Shown piece by piece: positions 27,035 to 36,209 of a stretch of DNA of 64,000 bases (the stretch's first letter is position 1; each line of letters begins with the position of its first letter). Location of the stretch: the NCBI RefSeq assembly GCF_001590865.1, contig NZ_BBUY01000003.1:482743-546742 (forward strand), written 5' to 3'. Below the pieces are notes generated by a model. The model worked only from the letters and a program-made list of their open reading frames with translations, was not told the origin of the DNA and searched no databases. The stretch comes from Streptomyces sp. NBRC 110611. Lineage in GTDB: Bacteria; Actinomycetota; Actinomycetes; Streptomycetales; Streptomycetaceae. The translations under genes and the position numbers were made by a program.

Positions 27035-28759
27035 GTGTCTGAGGTGGGGCGACTCGTAGCGGGCCGTTACCGGTTGGTAGAGCACGTGGGCCGCGGCGGT
27101 ATGGGCACCGTGTGGCGGGCCGAGGACGAGGTGCTCGGCCGCCAGGTCGCCGTGAAGAAGCTGCACGTCCAGCCACACCTGCAAGACGACGACATCCAGC
27201 GGCTCTACGAACGCACCCGCCGCGAGGCCCGCAGCGCCGCCCGGATCACCCACCCCAACGTGATCGTGGTGCACGACGTCGTCGATGACGAGGGCCTGCC
27301 GTGCATCGTCATGGAGTACATACCCTCGGTCACCCTGAGCGACGTCCTGAAGCGGCAGGGCACGCTGCCGCCCCGCGAAGCGGCGCGGATCGGCGCCAGC
27401 ATGGCCGCCGCCCTGCGCGCCGCGCACGACGCGGGAGTACTGCACCGGGACATCAAGCCCGCCAACGTGCTGCTCGGCCAGGACGGCCGCATCGTCCTCA
27501 CCGACTTCGGGATCGCCGTACAGCCCGGTACGCCGTCCCTGACCAAGACCGGCGAGCTGGTCGGCTCCATCCACTACCTCGCGCCGGAGCGCCTGCGCAG
27601 CAACGTCGCCGAGCCCGGTCCCGCCAGCGACCTGTGGTCCCTCGGTGCGGCGCTGTACGAGGCGGTCGAGGGGCGCCACCCCTTCCAGCGGGACACCGCG
27701 ATCGAGACGGCGTACGCCATCGCCACCGAGGCCCACGACCCGCCGCGCAACGCCGGGGACCTGATCCCGGTGATCCAGGGGCTGCTCGCGAAGGACCCCG
27801 GGCAGCGGATGGACGTACGCGAGACCGAACGCCTCCTGAGCCGCGCGGCCGCCTCCATCGGTCCGGCGGGGACTGCCCCCGTCGACCCGATGAGGACCAT
27901 CGATGCGACGGGGACCATCGACCCGACAGGGGTCATCGCCCCGGCGGGGAAGAACACGAAGAACTCGAAGAACGCGAAGAACGCGAAGAGCGCGAAGAAC
28001 ACCCCCGCCGATGCGACCACCCGGCTGGAACAGATGCGAGCCACCAAGGCCTCCGCATCTCCCGCGTCCCCTATATCCCCTGCGCCTGCGTCCCCCACAT
28101 CCGCGTCCCCCGCGCGGCGGGGCGGGCGCGGCCGGCGTACGGCACTGTGGGTGGTCTCGGCGGTAGTGGTCGCCGCCACCGCGACCGGCGGAGTGCTGCT
28201 GTGGCCATGGGACGGTGGCGATGCGGTGCGCACCCACCCGGCCCCGTCCGGCGCCTCCAGCGACCGTCCCAGCTCCAGCCCCGCCCCTCCGACCCCCAGC
28301 TTCTCGCCGTCGCCGGTCCCCGCCGGCTACCAGCTCAAGAAGGCCGGCCAGGGTTTCTCCGTCCCCGTCCGGGACGGCTGGACCGCCAAGAAGCTGCGCG
28401 GCGGCGAACTCGGCTACATCGACCCGACCGGACTGGTGAGCCTGCGCGTCGATGTCGTCGAGTTCGGAGGGACCGATCCCGTCCGGCACTGGCGTGAGAC
28501 CGAAGAGGACCAGACGCGTCGGGACTGCCCGGGTTACGAGCGGGTGCGGATGCACAACATGACCTTCCGGGGAAGGCCCGCCGGGTATTGGGAGTTCACG
28601 TTCAAGGGCCGCGTACGGGATTACCGGGCGGTGGAGGTGGCGTTCAGTGGAGAGAACGGAGCCCAGTACGTGGTCTACCTGTCCGCGCCGGACGCACAAT
28701 GGCACAAATACCGTCCGGACTTCGACGCCGCCGTCAACGGAATCCGCCTCGGCGAATAA
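27035..28759 (+). CDS. Ser/Thr protein kinase, PknB-type with extracellular domain
   Basis: 574 residues. Kinase domain at about residues 8-270: GRGGMGTVWRA, VAVKKL, HRDIKPANVLL, DFGIA, and YLAPERL for the APE motif. A low-complexity KNTKNSKNAKNAKSAKN segment precedes a single transmembrane helix (TALWVVSAVVVAATATGGVLL, about residue 380). The outside part is a Ser/Pro linker and a globular domain of about 150 residues, without PASTA repeats. GTG at 27035 has GGAGAAGG upstream. The gene is divergent from the histidine kinase. It probably senses an extracellular cue. Confidence 0.92.
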   Translation: MSEVGRLVAGRYRLVEHVGRGGMGTVWRAEDEVLGRQVAVKKLHVQPHLQDDDIQRLYERTRREARSAARITHPNVIVVHDVVDDEGLPCIVMEYIPSVTLSDVLKRQGTLPPREAARIGASMAAALRAAHDAGVLHRDIKPANVLLGQDGRIVLTDFGIAVQPGTPSLTKTGELVGSIHYLAPERLRSNVAEPGPASDLWSLGAALYEAVEGRHPFQRDTAIETAYAIATEAHDPPRNAGDLIPVIQGLLAKDPGQRMDVRETERLLSRAAASIGPAGTAPVDPMRTIDATGTIDPTGVIAPAGKNTKNSKNAKNAKSAKNTPADATTRLEQMRATKASASPASPISPAPASPTSASPARRGGRGRRTALWVVSAVVVAATATGGVLLWPWDGGDAVRTHPAPSGASSDRPSSSPAPPTPSFSPSPVPAGYQLKKAGQGFSVPVRDGWTAKKLRGGELGYIDPTGLVSLRVDVVEFGGTDPVRHWRETEEDQTRRDCPGYERVRMHNMTFRGRPAGYWEFTFKGRVRDYRAVEVAFSGENGAQYVVYLSAPDAQWHKYRPDFDAAVNGIRLGE

Positions 28760-28824
28760 GGCGAATAAGGCGAACACGGCGAATAGCGCGAACAAGCGAA
28801 CAAGGCGAAGAGGCGAATAAGAGG
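28750..28824. repeat. GGCGAATAA-type nine-base repeat
   Basis: Eight degenerate copies of (AA)GGCGAAT/C begin in the last codons of the kinase gene and fill the gap up to the convergent MFS gene. The repeat supplies the kinase stop codon. Confidence 0.7.
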
Positions 28825-30075
28825 TCAGTGCGGTTGGTCGGCTGGCTCTCCGTGGCCTTGCCAGGGCCGGGCGAGCGCGATCAGCGCTACTGCCGAGAGA
28901 AGAACAAATCCCAGTACCACGACGGCCGTTGACATCTCGGCGACGAGAGCGGTGGTGCTCTCCAGAAGGCCGGGGAGCGGTGCGGCAGCAGCGCCGAGTA
29001 CGAATTGGGCGCCGCCGAGCATGCCGGAGGCGGCTCCGGGGGCATCACCACCGACCGCGAGGATGATGGTGGTCGCCGCGGGCAGCACTATGCCGAACCC
29101 GAATGTCACGCCGAACAGACAGGCCCAGGTGGCCGGCAATGTGCTGATACCGCCGGCGAGCAGAGCCACCAGTGTGAGCGCGCCGGCCACGGTGATGGCC
29201 ACGCCGGTCACGAGCAGCGAGTTGAGGCGTATCCACCCGGCCAGCCGTCCGAATACCGCACCGGCCATGACGGTGCCGACGGCGTTCGTGGCGAAGACGA
29301 GGCCGTATTCGGTGGGCGACAAGCCATAGCTGCTTTGGAAGACGAAGGGCGAGCCGGTGATGTAGGCGAACAGGGCCGCCAACGCACAACCCATGACGAG
29401 GAGATAGCCGACCAGTTCGCGACGCCGCAGCAATCCGCCCATCGTGGCGGGTACGGCCCGCAGACCGCCTCGTCGGCGCCGCTCGACAGGGAGCGATTCA
29501 GGAACCCACGCCCAGACTGCGGTCAGCAACAGCAGTCCGGTCGCGGCCAGCGCCACGAACACCAGACGCCACGAGCCGACGCCGAGAAGGAGACCTCCGG
29601 CGACCGGCGCAAGAACCGGAGCGGTCATCCCGATCACGCTCAGCGTGGAGAGCCGGCGGGCTGCCTGGGCGCCGGTGAACCAGTCGCTGACGACCGCCCG
29701 ACCGATGACGAGCCCCGCGCTGCCGGCGATCCCTTGCAGCAGTCGGGCGACGTCGAACACGGCGAGGGACGGCGCGAGCGCGCACACCAGGGAGAACAGG
29801 CTGAACATGCCGGAGCCGGCCAGGAGCAGGCGTCGTCGTCCGGTCGCATCGCTGACCGGGCCGAGCACGATCTGACCGGCGGCGAGCCCGACGAGGCAGG
29901 CCGTCAGGGAGAGTTGGACGGCCGTGCCCGAGGTTCCGAACGAGGTGACGATCTGGGGGAAGCCGGGCGCGTACATGTCGGTGGCGAAGGGCGATACCGC
30001 CGAGAGTGCACCAAGGACGATGATGAGTCGCCCCGTTCCGGTCCGAGGGGGCGCGGAATCGATAGTGACGGTCAT
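28825..30075 (-). CDS. Bcr/CflA-type multidrug MFS exporter
   Basis: 416 residues, twelve predicted helices. The N-terminus LSAVSPFATDMYAPGFPQI matches the Bcr/CflA subfamily, as does the loop GPVSDATGRRRLLLAG. It should expel hydrophobic drugs or small metabolites by proton exchange. ATG at 30075. An AraC-type regulator gene lies upstream in the same direction 178 bases away and could control it. Confidence 0.9.
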   Translation of the reverse strand: MTVTIDSAPPRTGTGRLIIVLGALSAVSPFATDMYAPGFPQIVTSFGTSGTAVQLSLTACLVGLAAGQIVLGPVSDATGRRRLLLAGSGMFSLFSLVCALAPSLAVFDVARLLQGIAGSAGLVIGRAVVSDWFTGAQAARRLSTLSVIGMTAPVLAPVAGGLLLGVGSWRLVFVALAATGLLLLTAVWAWVPESLPVERRRRGGLRAVPATMGGLLRRRELVGYLLVMGCALAALFAYITGSPFVFQSSYGLSPTEYGLVFATNAVGTVMAGAVFGRLAGWIRLNSLLVTGVAITVAGALTLVALLAGGISTLPATWACLFGVTFGFGIVLPAATTIILAVGGDAPGAASGMLGGAQFVLGAAAAPLPGLLESTTALVAEMSTAVVVLGFVLLSAVALIALARPWQGHGEPADQPH

Positions 30076-30158
30076 CGGTCTCCAGACGACGGCGTGGACG
30101 ACGTGGCGGCCGGTGCGACCGCTCCGTTCGACATCGTCGGCGCCGGGGCCGCGCCACG

Positions 30159-30214
30159 GTGTGGAGCACGGGGCCCGAGGGTGTGGAGCACGGAGCCCGA
30201 GGGTGTGGAGCACC
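30159..30214. repeat. GTGTGGAGCACGGNGCCCGAGG repeat, three copies
   Basis: Two full units and a partial third unit of about 21 bases lie between the AraC and MFS genes. Each unit ends in a GGAGCACGG-like core. They could be repeated regulator sites in the MFS promoter region, but they may equally be a slippage product. Confidence 0.55.
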
Positions 30215-30253
30215 GTGCACCCCGGACGGTCGGGCGCCAGAAGCGCGCCCGCG

Positions 30254-31306
30254 TCAGGAATGCGCCTGCCGGAACCGGGCGGGGGTGGTGCCCCGGTCGC
30301 GCCGGAAGGCGTAGCCGAAATTGCTGGGCGAGGCGTAGCCGACCTCGTGCCCGATCCGGGCCACCGGCCAGTCGGTCTCGACGAGCAGGGCCGCGGCCCG
30401 GTCGAGGCAGCGACGCCGGTGGTACTCCCCCACCGAGGCCCCGTACAGCGCGCGGAATCCGGTGGTGAGACGCCGGACCGACATCGACGACGCGCGGGCC
30501 AGACCGGCCAGCGTCGGCGGCGTGTGGCGTTGCTGCCAGAGCAGTTCGGGGACCCGGCGCAGCGCGGCCACCTCGTGCTCGTCCAGGGCCGGGGCCGGGG
30601 CACGGTGCCGGGCGTCTGCGGTCGGTGGGGGAACCGTGAGGCCGTCGATCAGTGCGGCGAGCGCCGCCACGAGCCGCGATTGCATGAAGAGCAGGCGCCC
30701 CGGGGACGAGCGCCGGTGCAGGAAGATCTCTTCCAGCGGCCCGGCCACCGGGAGCAACGCGGGGGATCGGCCCAGATACCGCTCGCGCGCGATGTTTTCC
30801 GGCCCGATGGCGGGGAGCGCGTCCGCACCGAGCCCCCTGAGGTAGGACTCCAGTCCGGTCCAGGTCCCGGTGATCGACACGGCTCGGTACCGCTCGCCGT
30901 CGGCGTGCGCGACGACACCGGCGGTGGCGCACCGGGGGCTCAGCGCCACCGAGCCGGCGTACAGGCCACCGGTGTGCAGGTCGCCGGTGACGGTCGCGGC
31001 CTCGGCCTCGGACGGGCTGATGTACATGCGTCCGTCGACGCAGTGCTCCAGCTCGAAGTGGTCGTCCGGGAAGGCGTACCCGACCTGGTGCCCTCCGGTG
31101 AACGCGACGTCGTAGCGGACGATGTGGAACCCGCTCCGCAGCGGCGTCACCTCGATCGTGCCGTCACCGACCTCCGGACGAAGCCGGTGCCGGACGGTGC
31201 CGTCGCCGCCCTCGTCGGTCTGAGCGATCGAGGCGTAGTACGCGGCGTACGTCGCGTCCGACGCTGTGGAACCGGCCGCGCCGATGAGCTGATGAACCCG
31301 GGACAC
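30254..31306 (-). CDS. AraC-family transcriptional regulator
   Basis: 350 residues. The C-terminal 100 residues hold two helix-turn-helix motifs (LAGLARASSMSVRRLTTGFRALYG and VARIGHEVGYASPSNFGYAFRR). The N-terminal part (about 1-170) resembles AraC-binding-like-2 domains found in regulators that respond to small molecules. The start is placed at the GTG at 31306; no strong ribosome site is visible, so it may shift. The neighbouring MFS exporter is the natural target. Confidence 0.82.
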   Translation of the reverse strand: MSRVHQLIGAAGSTASDATYAAYYASIAQTDEGGDGTVRHRLRPEVGDGTIEVTPLRSGFHIVRYDVAFTGGHQVGYAFPDDHFELEHCVDGRMYISPSEAEAATVTGDLHTGGLYAGSVALSPRCATAGVVAHADGERYRAVSITGTWTGLESYLRGLGADALPAIGPENIARERYLGRSPALLPVAGPLEEIFLHRRSSPGRLLFMQSRLVAALAALIDGLTVPPPTADARHRAPAPALDEHEVAALRRVPELLWQQRHTPPTLAGLARASSMSVRRLTTGFRALYGASVGEYHRRRCLDRAAALLVETDWPVARIGHEVGYASPSNFGYAFRRDRGTTPARFRQAHS

Positions 31307-31460
31307 AGTGACGCAGGTTAGCTTTCCGTAGGGCCCGTGCAGGACCCAGTGCGCGCGGAGGGCCGGAACTTTTTGTCGCGGTGCGGGAATGACGAGCGGT
31401 GACCGCTGGTTGATCTCTTCGTACGCAGCGAGAGGCTGCGCTGAACGAGGGGGAGCAGCC

Positions 31461-32633
31461 ATGTCAACGAACAACGCCAACACCGCCGCCAACGCCACCA
31501 CGGTCCACGGCAGCGTCGCGCAGGGATATGAGGGCGTGCGCGAGGAGTTCGCTGCCTTTGTCGCGGGGGAGGAGAACGATCCGGGCGCCCAGCTCGCCGC
31601 GTACAAGGACGGGAGACTGGTCGTCGACCTATGGGCGGGGGATGTCAGCGGGGATTCGCTGACCGGTGTCTTCTCCACCACCAAGGGCGCCGCCCACCTG
31701 GTGGTCGCGCTGCTTGTGCAGGACGGGACGCTGGAGCTCGACCGCAAGGTTGCCGACTACTGGCCGGAGTTCGCCGCCGAGGGCAAGGGCGCGCTGACGC
31801 TGCGCGAGCTGCTCGCGCACCGCTCCGGCGTCATCGGCGCGGACGACGGCTTCACGCCGGAGGAGCTCGCCGACGACCGCGTGATCGCCGAACGGCTCGC
31901 CGGGCAGCGGCCGTTCTGGCAGCCGGGCGTGGGGCATGGCTATCACGCCCTGGTGATCGGCGCGCTCACCGGTGAGGTGGTCCGGCGGGTCACCGGCCGG
32001 TCCATCCAGGAGATCTACGAGGAGCGCGTCCGCGCGCCGTACGACCTCGACTTCTTCCTGGGGCTGCCCGAGTCCGAACGGGCCCGCTACCGCGACGTGC
32101 TCCCGATGCTGCCGACGCCCGAGCAGCGCGCCGAGCTGACCGCCAACGCGAGCGGTCGCTACAGCCGGCGCTCGATCGCCTTCAACACCAGCGCCGACCC
32201 GTCCTTCGACCTGACGGCGTTCGTCAACTCCGATGTCTCGCTGGCGAAGAGCCCGGCATCGGTCGGCGGCGCGGGCAACGCCCGTGGCATCGCCGGGATG
32301 TACGCCGCGACCATCGGTGGGTTCAACGGCCGGGGCCCGCTGCTCAAGCCGGACACGGTCGCCGAGTTCTCCCGCATCCACTCGACCGGCACCGACCTGG
32401 TCGTCAACGCCCCGGGTACGTTTGCCCTCGGCTTCGAGGCGGTCAGCGTGGCCTTCCCGGCGCTCGACGCGAACGCCTTCGGACACAGTGGCGCAGCCGG
32501 CTCGCTCGCCTTCGGCGACGTGCGCTCGGGGCTCGCCTACGGCTACACGCGCCGCCGGTACGCCTACCCGGGCGGCGCAGCCCCGGAGAACGCCCGCCTG
32601 TCCAAGGCGGTCTACGAGGCCGCGATCGCATAG
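31461..32633 (+). CDS. serine hydrolase, beta-lactamase/EstB-like
   Basis: 390 residues, cytoplasmic by sequence (no signal peptide). The class C beta-lactamase/EstB catalytic S-x-x-K is STTK in GVFSTTKGAAHLV, and the Tyr is in GVGHGYHALVIG. The third motif is probably GHSGAAGSLAFGD. Family VIII esterases of this kind cut small esters rather than beta-lactams. ATG at 31461 follows GAGGGGGAG. It is divergent from the AraC regulator. Confidence 0.87.
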   Translation: MSTNNANTAANATTVHGSVAQGYEGVREEFAAFVAGEENDPGAQLAAYKDGRLVVDLWAGDVSGDSLTGVFSTTKGAAHLVVALLVQDGTLELDRKVADYWPEFAAEGKGALTLRELLAHRSGVIGADDGFTPEELADDRVIAERLAGQRPFWQPGVGHGYHALVIGALTGEVVRRVTGRSIQEIYEERVRAPYDLDFFLGLPESERARYRDVLPMLPTPEQRAELTANASGRYSRRSIAFNTSADPSFDLTAFVNSDVSLAKSPASVGGAGNARGIAGMYAATIGGFNGRGPLLKPDTVAEFSRIHSTGTDLVVNAPGTFALGFEAVSVAFPALDANAFGHSGAAGSLAFGDVRSGLAYGYTRRRYAYPGGAAPENARLSKAVYEAAIA

Positions 32634-32717
32634 CCGGGAGGCCGTGACTGCCTAGCTCTGCGGGACGCGCGCTGGGGTGGCACCCGTGCGCGCGTCCGGC
32701 TATGCGCTCCGCTCCGG

Positions 32718-33863
32718 CTATTCGAGGGTGACCGCCCAGTCGCCCCAGGCGATGTGGCATACGCCGTCCGGTGCGATGCGGACCGGGAAGCCGTAAACGC
32801 CGAGGCTGCCTTGCGTGTTGAAGAGGTGGCGGATGCGTTCCAACGTGTTCCACAGGCGACGGGGTCCGCCCTGGTGCACGGTCGGGGGATCGTCCCGGCG
32901 TGCCTCGGCGCGCGCCCATGAGCCGTCCGCGTGCAGCAGCCAGGCCGTCCGCCGCTCGCCCTGTTCCGCTTCCTCGTAGTGCGTCTCCACACCGGGCACG
33001 GCCAGGAACAGCTGGGTCTTCACGTCCCAGGCCCGGTCGACGTCGAGTACCGGATACCGGCCGACGGTGACCTCTTCCCCGTCCTCGTCCCGGGCGTGGG
33101 GGAAGCGGGCCAGGAGGCGGGGCGGGTAGTCGGCCCCGTGGCGGACGCCCATGAAACCGGCCTGGTGCGGCTCGACGCGCCCCGCGGCGCCACCGTCGGC
33201 GGTCTTGTCCGCGCCGATCACCATGCCCGTGCCGGTGATCGTGCACACCAGCCGTCCCCCGGGCCGCAGCGCGGTGAGCCACGCTGCGGGGACGCGCGGG
33301 ACCGACACCATGGCCACGATCCGGTCGTAGGTGCTGCCGGGCAGGTTCCCCGTGGCGTCCAGGGTGGCCACCTCGGGCCGGTGCCCGACCTCGGCGAGCC
33401 GCTCCCGCGCTGCCTCGGTCAGGTACGGGTCCACGTCCACGCTCGTCACGCGGTGAGCGCCGAAGCGATGGCACAGCAACGCCGAGGAGTACCCCGACCC
33501 GGTGCCCACGTCGAGCACGTCCATGCCCTCGTCGGGACGCACATGCCGGAACATCTGCACCACCAGCGAGGGCAGCGTCGCCGAGGACGATGGCGCACCC
33601 TCGGGCCGGTCACCGGGCTCGGCACGGTCCGCGTGCAGCGTTCCGAGCCGGGTCACGAGCGAGGTGTCGCGATAGGCGGCACGCATCCACCCCGCCGGGT
33701 CGCTCGGCCCGTCCACCAGCCTCGGCCCGCTCTCCTCGCGCTCCCACCAGCGGGGCACGAAGAGGTGACGAGGGGTCGCGCGCACGGCCTCGCGCCACCG
33801 GGACTGCGCGTGTGTCACCTCGTCCGCCAGCGCCGAGGCACATTCCTGCCAGGTCGCGCTCAC
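32718..33863 (-). CDS. PCMT-type methyltransferase, RiPP-cluster-like
   Basis: 381 residues. The protein-L-isoaspartate methyltransferase domain covers about residues 20-240: SSSATLPSLVVQMF, DVGTGSGYSSALL for SAM, VTSVDVDPYL, and YDRIVAMVSVPRVPAAW. A C-terminal extension of about 140 residues follows. The N-terminal layout (TPRHLFVPRWW...VDGPSDP) resembles the methyltransferases paired with ATP-grasp peptide maturases. Here the partner is a radical SAM protein. Its GTG start overlaps the radical SAM stop (GTGA). PCMT relatives in RiPP pathways make aspartimides; that role is inference here. Confidence 0.82.
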   Translation of the reverse strand: MSATWQECASALADEVTHAQSRWREAVRATPRHLFVPRWWEREESGPRLVDGPSDPAGWMRAAYRDTSLVTRLGTLHADRAEPGDRPEGAPSSSATLPSLVVQMFRHVRPDEGMDVLDVGTGSGYSSALLCHRFGAHRVTSVDVDPYLTEAARERLAEVGHRPEVATLDATGNLPGSTYDRIVAMVSVPRVPAAWLTALRPGGRLVCTITGTGMVIGADKTADGGAAGRVEPHQAGFMGVRHGADYPPRLLARFPHARDEDGEEVTVGRYPVLDVDRAWDVKTQLFLAVPGVETHYEEAEQGERRTAWLLHADGSWARAEARRDDPPTVHQGGPRRLWNTLERIRHLFNTQGSLGVYGFPVRIAPDGVCHIAWGDWAVTLE

Positions 33864-34783
33864 CGTGCACCACCGGGGAGGACGAGCGGCAGGGCGCTGG
33901 AGGAGACGAGCGGAAGCGTGCTGGGGAACTTGGGCAGGCACGCGGGCTGTCCGGGCTGGCAGGCGGAGTCACCGGGGGTGCATCCGCCCGCACGCGGGGG
34001 CGGTACTTGCTCGACGGCCCGCCACCACCGTTCGGACCCGACGAGCTCGGCGAGCCGCTGCTCGCGGACGTTGCCGCACGGCATGAACCGTGACAGGACG
34101 CACAGAGCGAGGTCACCGTTGGGCAGGATCGCCGCCCGGCCTCGGCCGCACCGTCCGCACAGCGCGTCCACACCGGGCGCAGCGGAGGTACCGGCCGCGC
34201 GGCCGACCGCCCGTACCCGGTCCATGGTCACGTCCGTGATCCCCAGGGCCTCGATCTCCGCACGCGCCTCGTGGACGCGCTGTCCGTCGAAGACTTCCAC
34301 GATGCCGACCCGTACGGGGATGCCCCGGCGGTGCGCCTCGGTGAGGTTCGCGAGGGTACGCAGGTAGCTGCCGGTGCGAGTGGTGATGCGGTCGTGTTCG
34401 TCGGGGTCGTCGCTGTAGTAGCTCGTCGCGAGCGTCACGCCGTCCCGGGCGAACACGTCCCACCACGCGGGCCGGACGTGGAACAGGTTGGTGTAGATCT
34501 CGACGCTGCGCCCCAGACCCAGGGCGAGGTCGACCAGCTCGACCCAGTGCGGGTACAGCGTCGGCTCGCCGCCGATGAGCTGAAGGTGCGGGATCCGGAG
34601 GGCGGCCGCGTCGGCGATGACCCGCTTCCAGTCCGCGGGCGTCATAGTGCCGTGTGTGCCCTGGGGGCTGGACTCGGACAAGCAGTGCGTGCAGGTGAGC
34701 TGACACCCGCCGGTGATCTCCAGCTCAAGCGAACTGAGCATCGCGGCCCGGGCGTTGGTGGGGCCGGCCGTGATTGCCGTCAT
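33860..34783 (-). CDS. radical SAM protein with SPASM-like C-terminus
   Basis: 307 residues. The 4Fe-4S motif CxxxCxxC is CQLTCTHC at about residue 28, followed by the GGEPTLYPHW motif of the radical SAM barrel. The C-terminal half is Cys-rich (CGRCGRGRAAILPNG...LCVLSRFMPCGN, then CTPGDSACQPGQPACLP), consistent with auxiliary clusters in SPASM-type peptide modifiers. ATG at 34783 overlaps the upstream small gene (ATGA). The combination with a PCMT-type methyltransferase suggests modification of a peptide, but no precursor was identified with certainty. Confidence 0.85.
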   Translation of the reverse strand: MTAITAGPTNARAAMLSSLELEITGGCQLTCTHCLSESSPQGTHGTMTPADWKRVIADAAALRIPHLQLIGGEPTLYPHWVELVDLALGLGRSVEIYTNLFHVRPAWWDVFARDGVTLATSYYSDDPDEHDRITTRTGSYLRTLANLTEAHRRGIPVRVGIVEVFDGQRVHEARAEIEALGITDVTMDRVRAVGRAAGTSAAPGVDALCGRCGRGRAAILPNGDLALCVLSRFMPCGNVREQRLAELVGSERWWRAVEQVPPPRAGGCTPGDSACQPGQPACLPKFPSTLPLVSSSALPLVLPGGAR

Positions 34784-34986
34784 GCTCGCGAACTCCTCTG
34801 TGCCGTGTGCGTGTGTGCTGTGTGGCGGCGAATCTCCACGTTGCAGTCGGTGGCCTTAGACATATCGCCGGCGTCGTAGGCCGCGTCGCGCTGCCGGGCC
34901 AGGGCCCCGCACACGTCGCACCCGGCGACCGGCGCAGGATCCGATACCGGTTCCAGTAGATGAACCGGTCGACACCTACGGGGCAT
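34780..34986 (-). CDS. small Cys-containing protein in radical SAM operon
   Basis: 68 residues. The middle reads VAGCDVCGALARQRDAAYD and GDMSKATDCNVEIRRH, with a CxxC pair and a third Cys. Similar short proteins seem common in streptomycetes (recalled, not checked). GGAGG lies eight bases before the ATG at 34986. It overlaps the radical SAM start by four bases, so it is first in the operon. It could be a zinc-finger-like accessory protein or, less likely, the peptide substrate. Confidence 0.65.
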   Translation of the reverse strand: MPRRCRPVHLLEPVSDPAPVAGCDVCGALARQRDAAYDAGDMSKATDCNVEIRRHTAHTHTAQRSSRA

Positions 34987-35149
34987 CAGCTCACCACCTC
35001 CATCTGACTCCCGGTTGCGTACCGGGTGTAGTCAATTGGTCACCACGGCGGCCCAACTTCCAATAGGCTGGGCTGACTTGAGTGGGCAAAATCAGATCCG
35101 CTGTCCACTGCGATGCTGCGTCAGTTCACCAAAGCGGGAGGTCACAGCG

Positions 35150-35974
35150 TTGGACGAGACGAGCAGCCCAGAGATTTTGAATCCCCTCCAGCGCTTCGGC
35201 TCGGACGTGAAGCGCGTCCGCCTCGGGCGCAAGCTCACGCAGAAGCACCTGGGCAAGGCCGCTGGCTACACCGATTCGTACGTCAGCCTGGTGGAAGCCG
35301 GGAAGCAGATGCCCAGTACGAAGTTCGCCATGGGATGCGACTTGGCGTTCGGGACGAACGGCCTGTTCGCAGGCTTGTTGACGCGGATAGAAGAGGGAGA
35401 TCATCCGAGCTGGTTCGTCCACTACCTGGAACGGGAGAAGGCGGCGGCCCGCATCCACGACTACTCGGTCCACAGCATCATGGGCATCTTGCAGACTGAG
35501 GCGTATGCCCATGCGATCTTCCGTGCCGGACACCCGCAGGCACGCGCCGACGTGATCCAGGGCAAGGTCGATGCCCGTTTGAGGCGTCGCGCAGTGATGA
35601 CGCAGGAGAATCCACCCGCGCTGTGGGTGGTCCTCCACGAGGCGTGCCTACGGACGGTCGTAGGCGGTCCAGCTGTCATGGCAGGTCAGCTACAGCACTT
35701 GGTCGACTCGGTGGAAGACCCCAACGTCGACATCCAGGTGATCACTTATGCGGCCGGGGCCGCAGCCGCGCATGTGATGCCATTCACGCTGCTCTCCTTC
35801 GATTCCGCCGCTACGGTCCTTTACGCGGACGGGCCGCAAGGGGGCAAGCTGTACGACAAGGAAGCGATCGTCGCAGAGGCCGTGCGTCACTTTGAACGGT
35901 TGAGGGCGCACGCTCTCCCCCCGGATGATTCGCTTGCCCTGCTCAAGGATTTGCACAAGGAGTTCACCTCATGA
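35150..35974 (+). CDS. XRE-type regulator with DUF5753
   Basis: 274 residues. N-terminal XRE helix-turn-helix (LTQKHLGKAAGYTDSYVSLVEAGKQMP region) and a C-terminal DUF5753 domain (about residues 95-260; VHSIMGILQTEAYAHAIF, VLHEACLRTVVGGPAVM). The TTG at 35150 is taken as start because GGGAGG lies eight bases upstream. It overlaps the DUF397 gene by four bases (ATGA). Such pairs are common in Streptomyces and influence development or antibiotic production. It is divergent from the radical SAM operon, with a shared intergenic region of 160 bases. Confidence 0.9.
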   Translation: MDETSSPEILNPLQRFGSDVKRVRLGRKLTQKHLGKAAGYTDSYVSLVEAGKQMPSTKFAMGCDLAFGTNGLFAGLLTRIEEGDHPSWFVHYLEREKAAARIHDYSVHSIMGILQTEAYAHAIFRAGHPQARADVIQGKVDARLRRRAVMTQENPPALWVVLHEACLRTVVGGPAVMAGQLQHLVDSVEDPNVDIQVITYAAGAAAAHVMPFTLLSFDSAATVLYADGPQGGKLYDKEAIVAEAVRHFERLRAHALPPDDSLALLKDLHKEFTS

Positions 35975-36189
35975 GAGCAGACATCGACCTCACCACCGCC
36001 GAGTGGATCAAGTCCTCGTACAGCAGCTCCAATGGTGGGCAGTGCGTCGAGTTCTCCCGGAGCTTCGCCCCGGCGGGTGTGGTTCCTGTCCGGGACAGTA
36101 AGGATCCGCACGGCGCGGCGCTGGTGGTCCCAACGGACCGGTGGTCGTCGTTCGTCGAGGCCATCAAGGGCGGGGCGTTCCCTGTCTGA
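35971..36189 (+). CDS. DUF397 small protein
   Basis: 72 residues with the DUF397 signature: WIKSSYSSSNGGQCVEFSR and VPVRDSKDPHGAALVVP. Products of this family pair with the XRE/DUF5753 protein encoded just upstream and modulate it, in a toxin-antitoxin-like or regulator-partner fashion. The ATG overlaps the XRE stop. Confidence 0.92.
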   Translation: MRADIDLTTAEWIKSSYSSSNGGQCVEFSRSFAPAGVVPVRDSKDPHGAALVVPTDRWSSFVEAIKGGAFPV

Positions 36190-36209
36190 ACATCGATCAG
36201 GGAGGAATC

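Noticed and set aside
34780..34986. The small Cys protein as a definite RiPP precursor
   Set aside because: It lacks a recognisable leader-core boundary and looks like a conserved folded protein.
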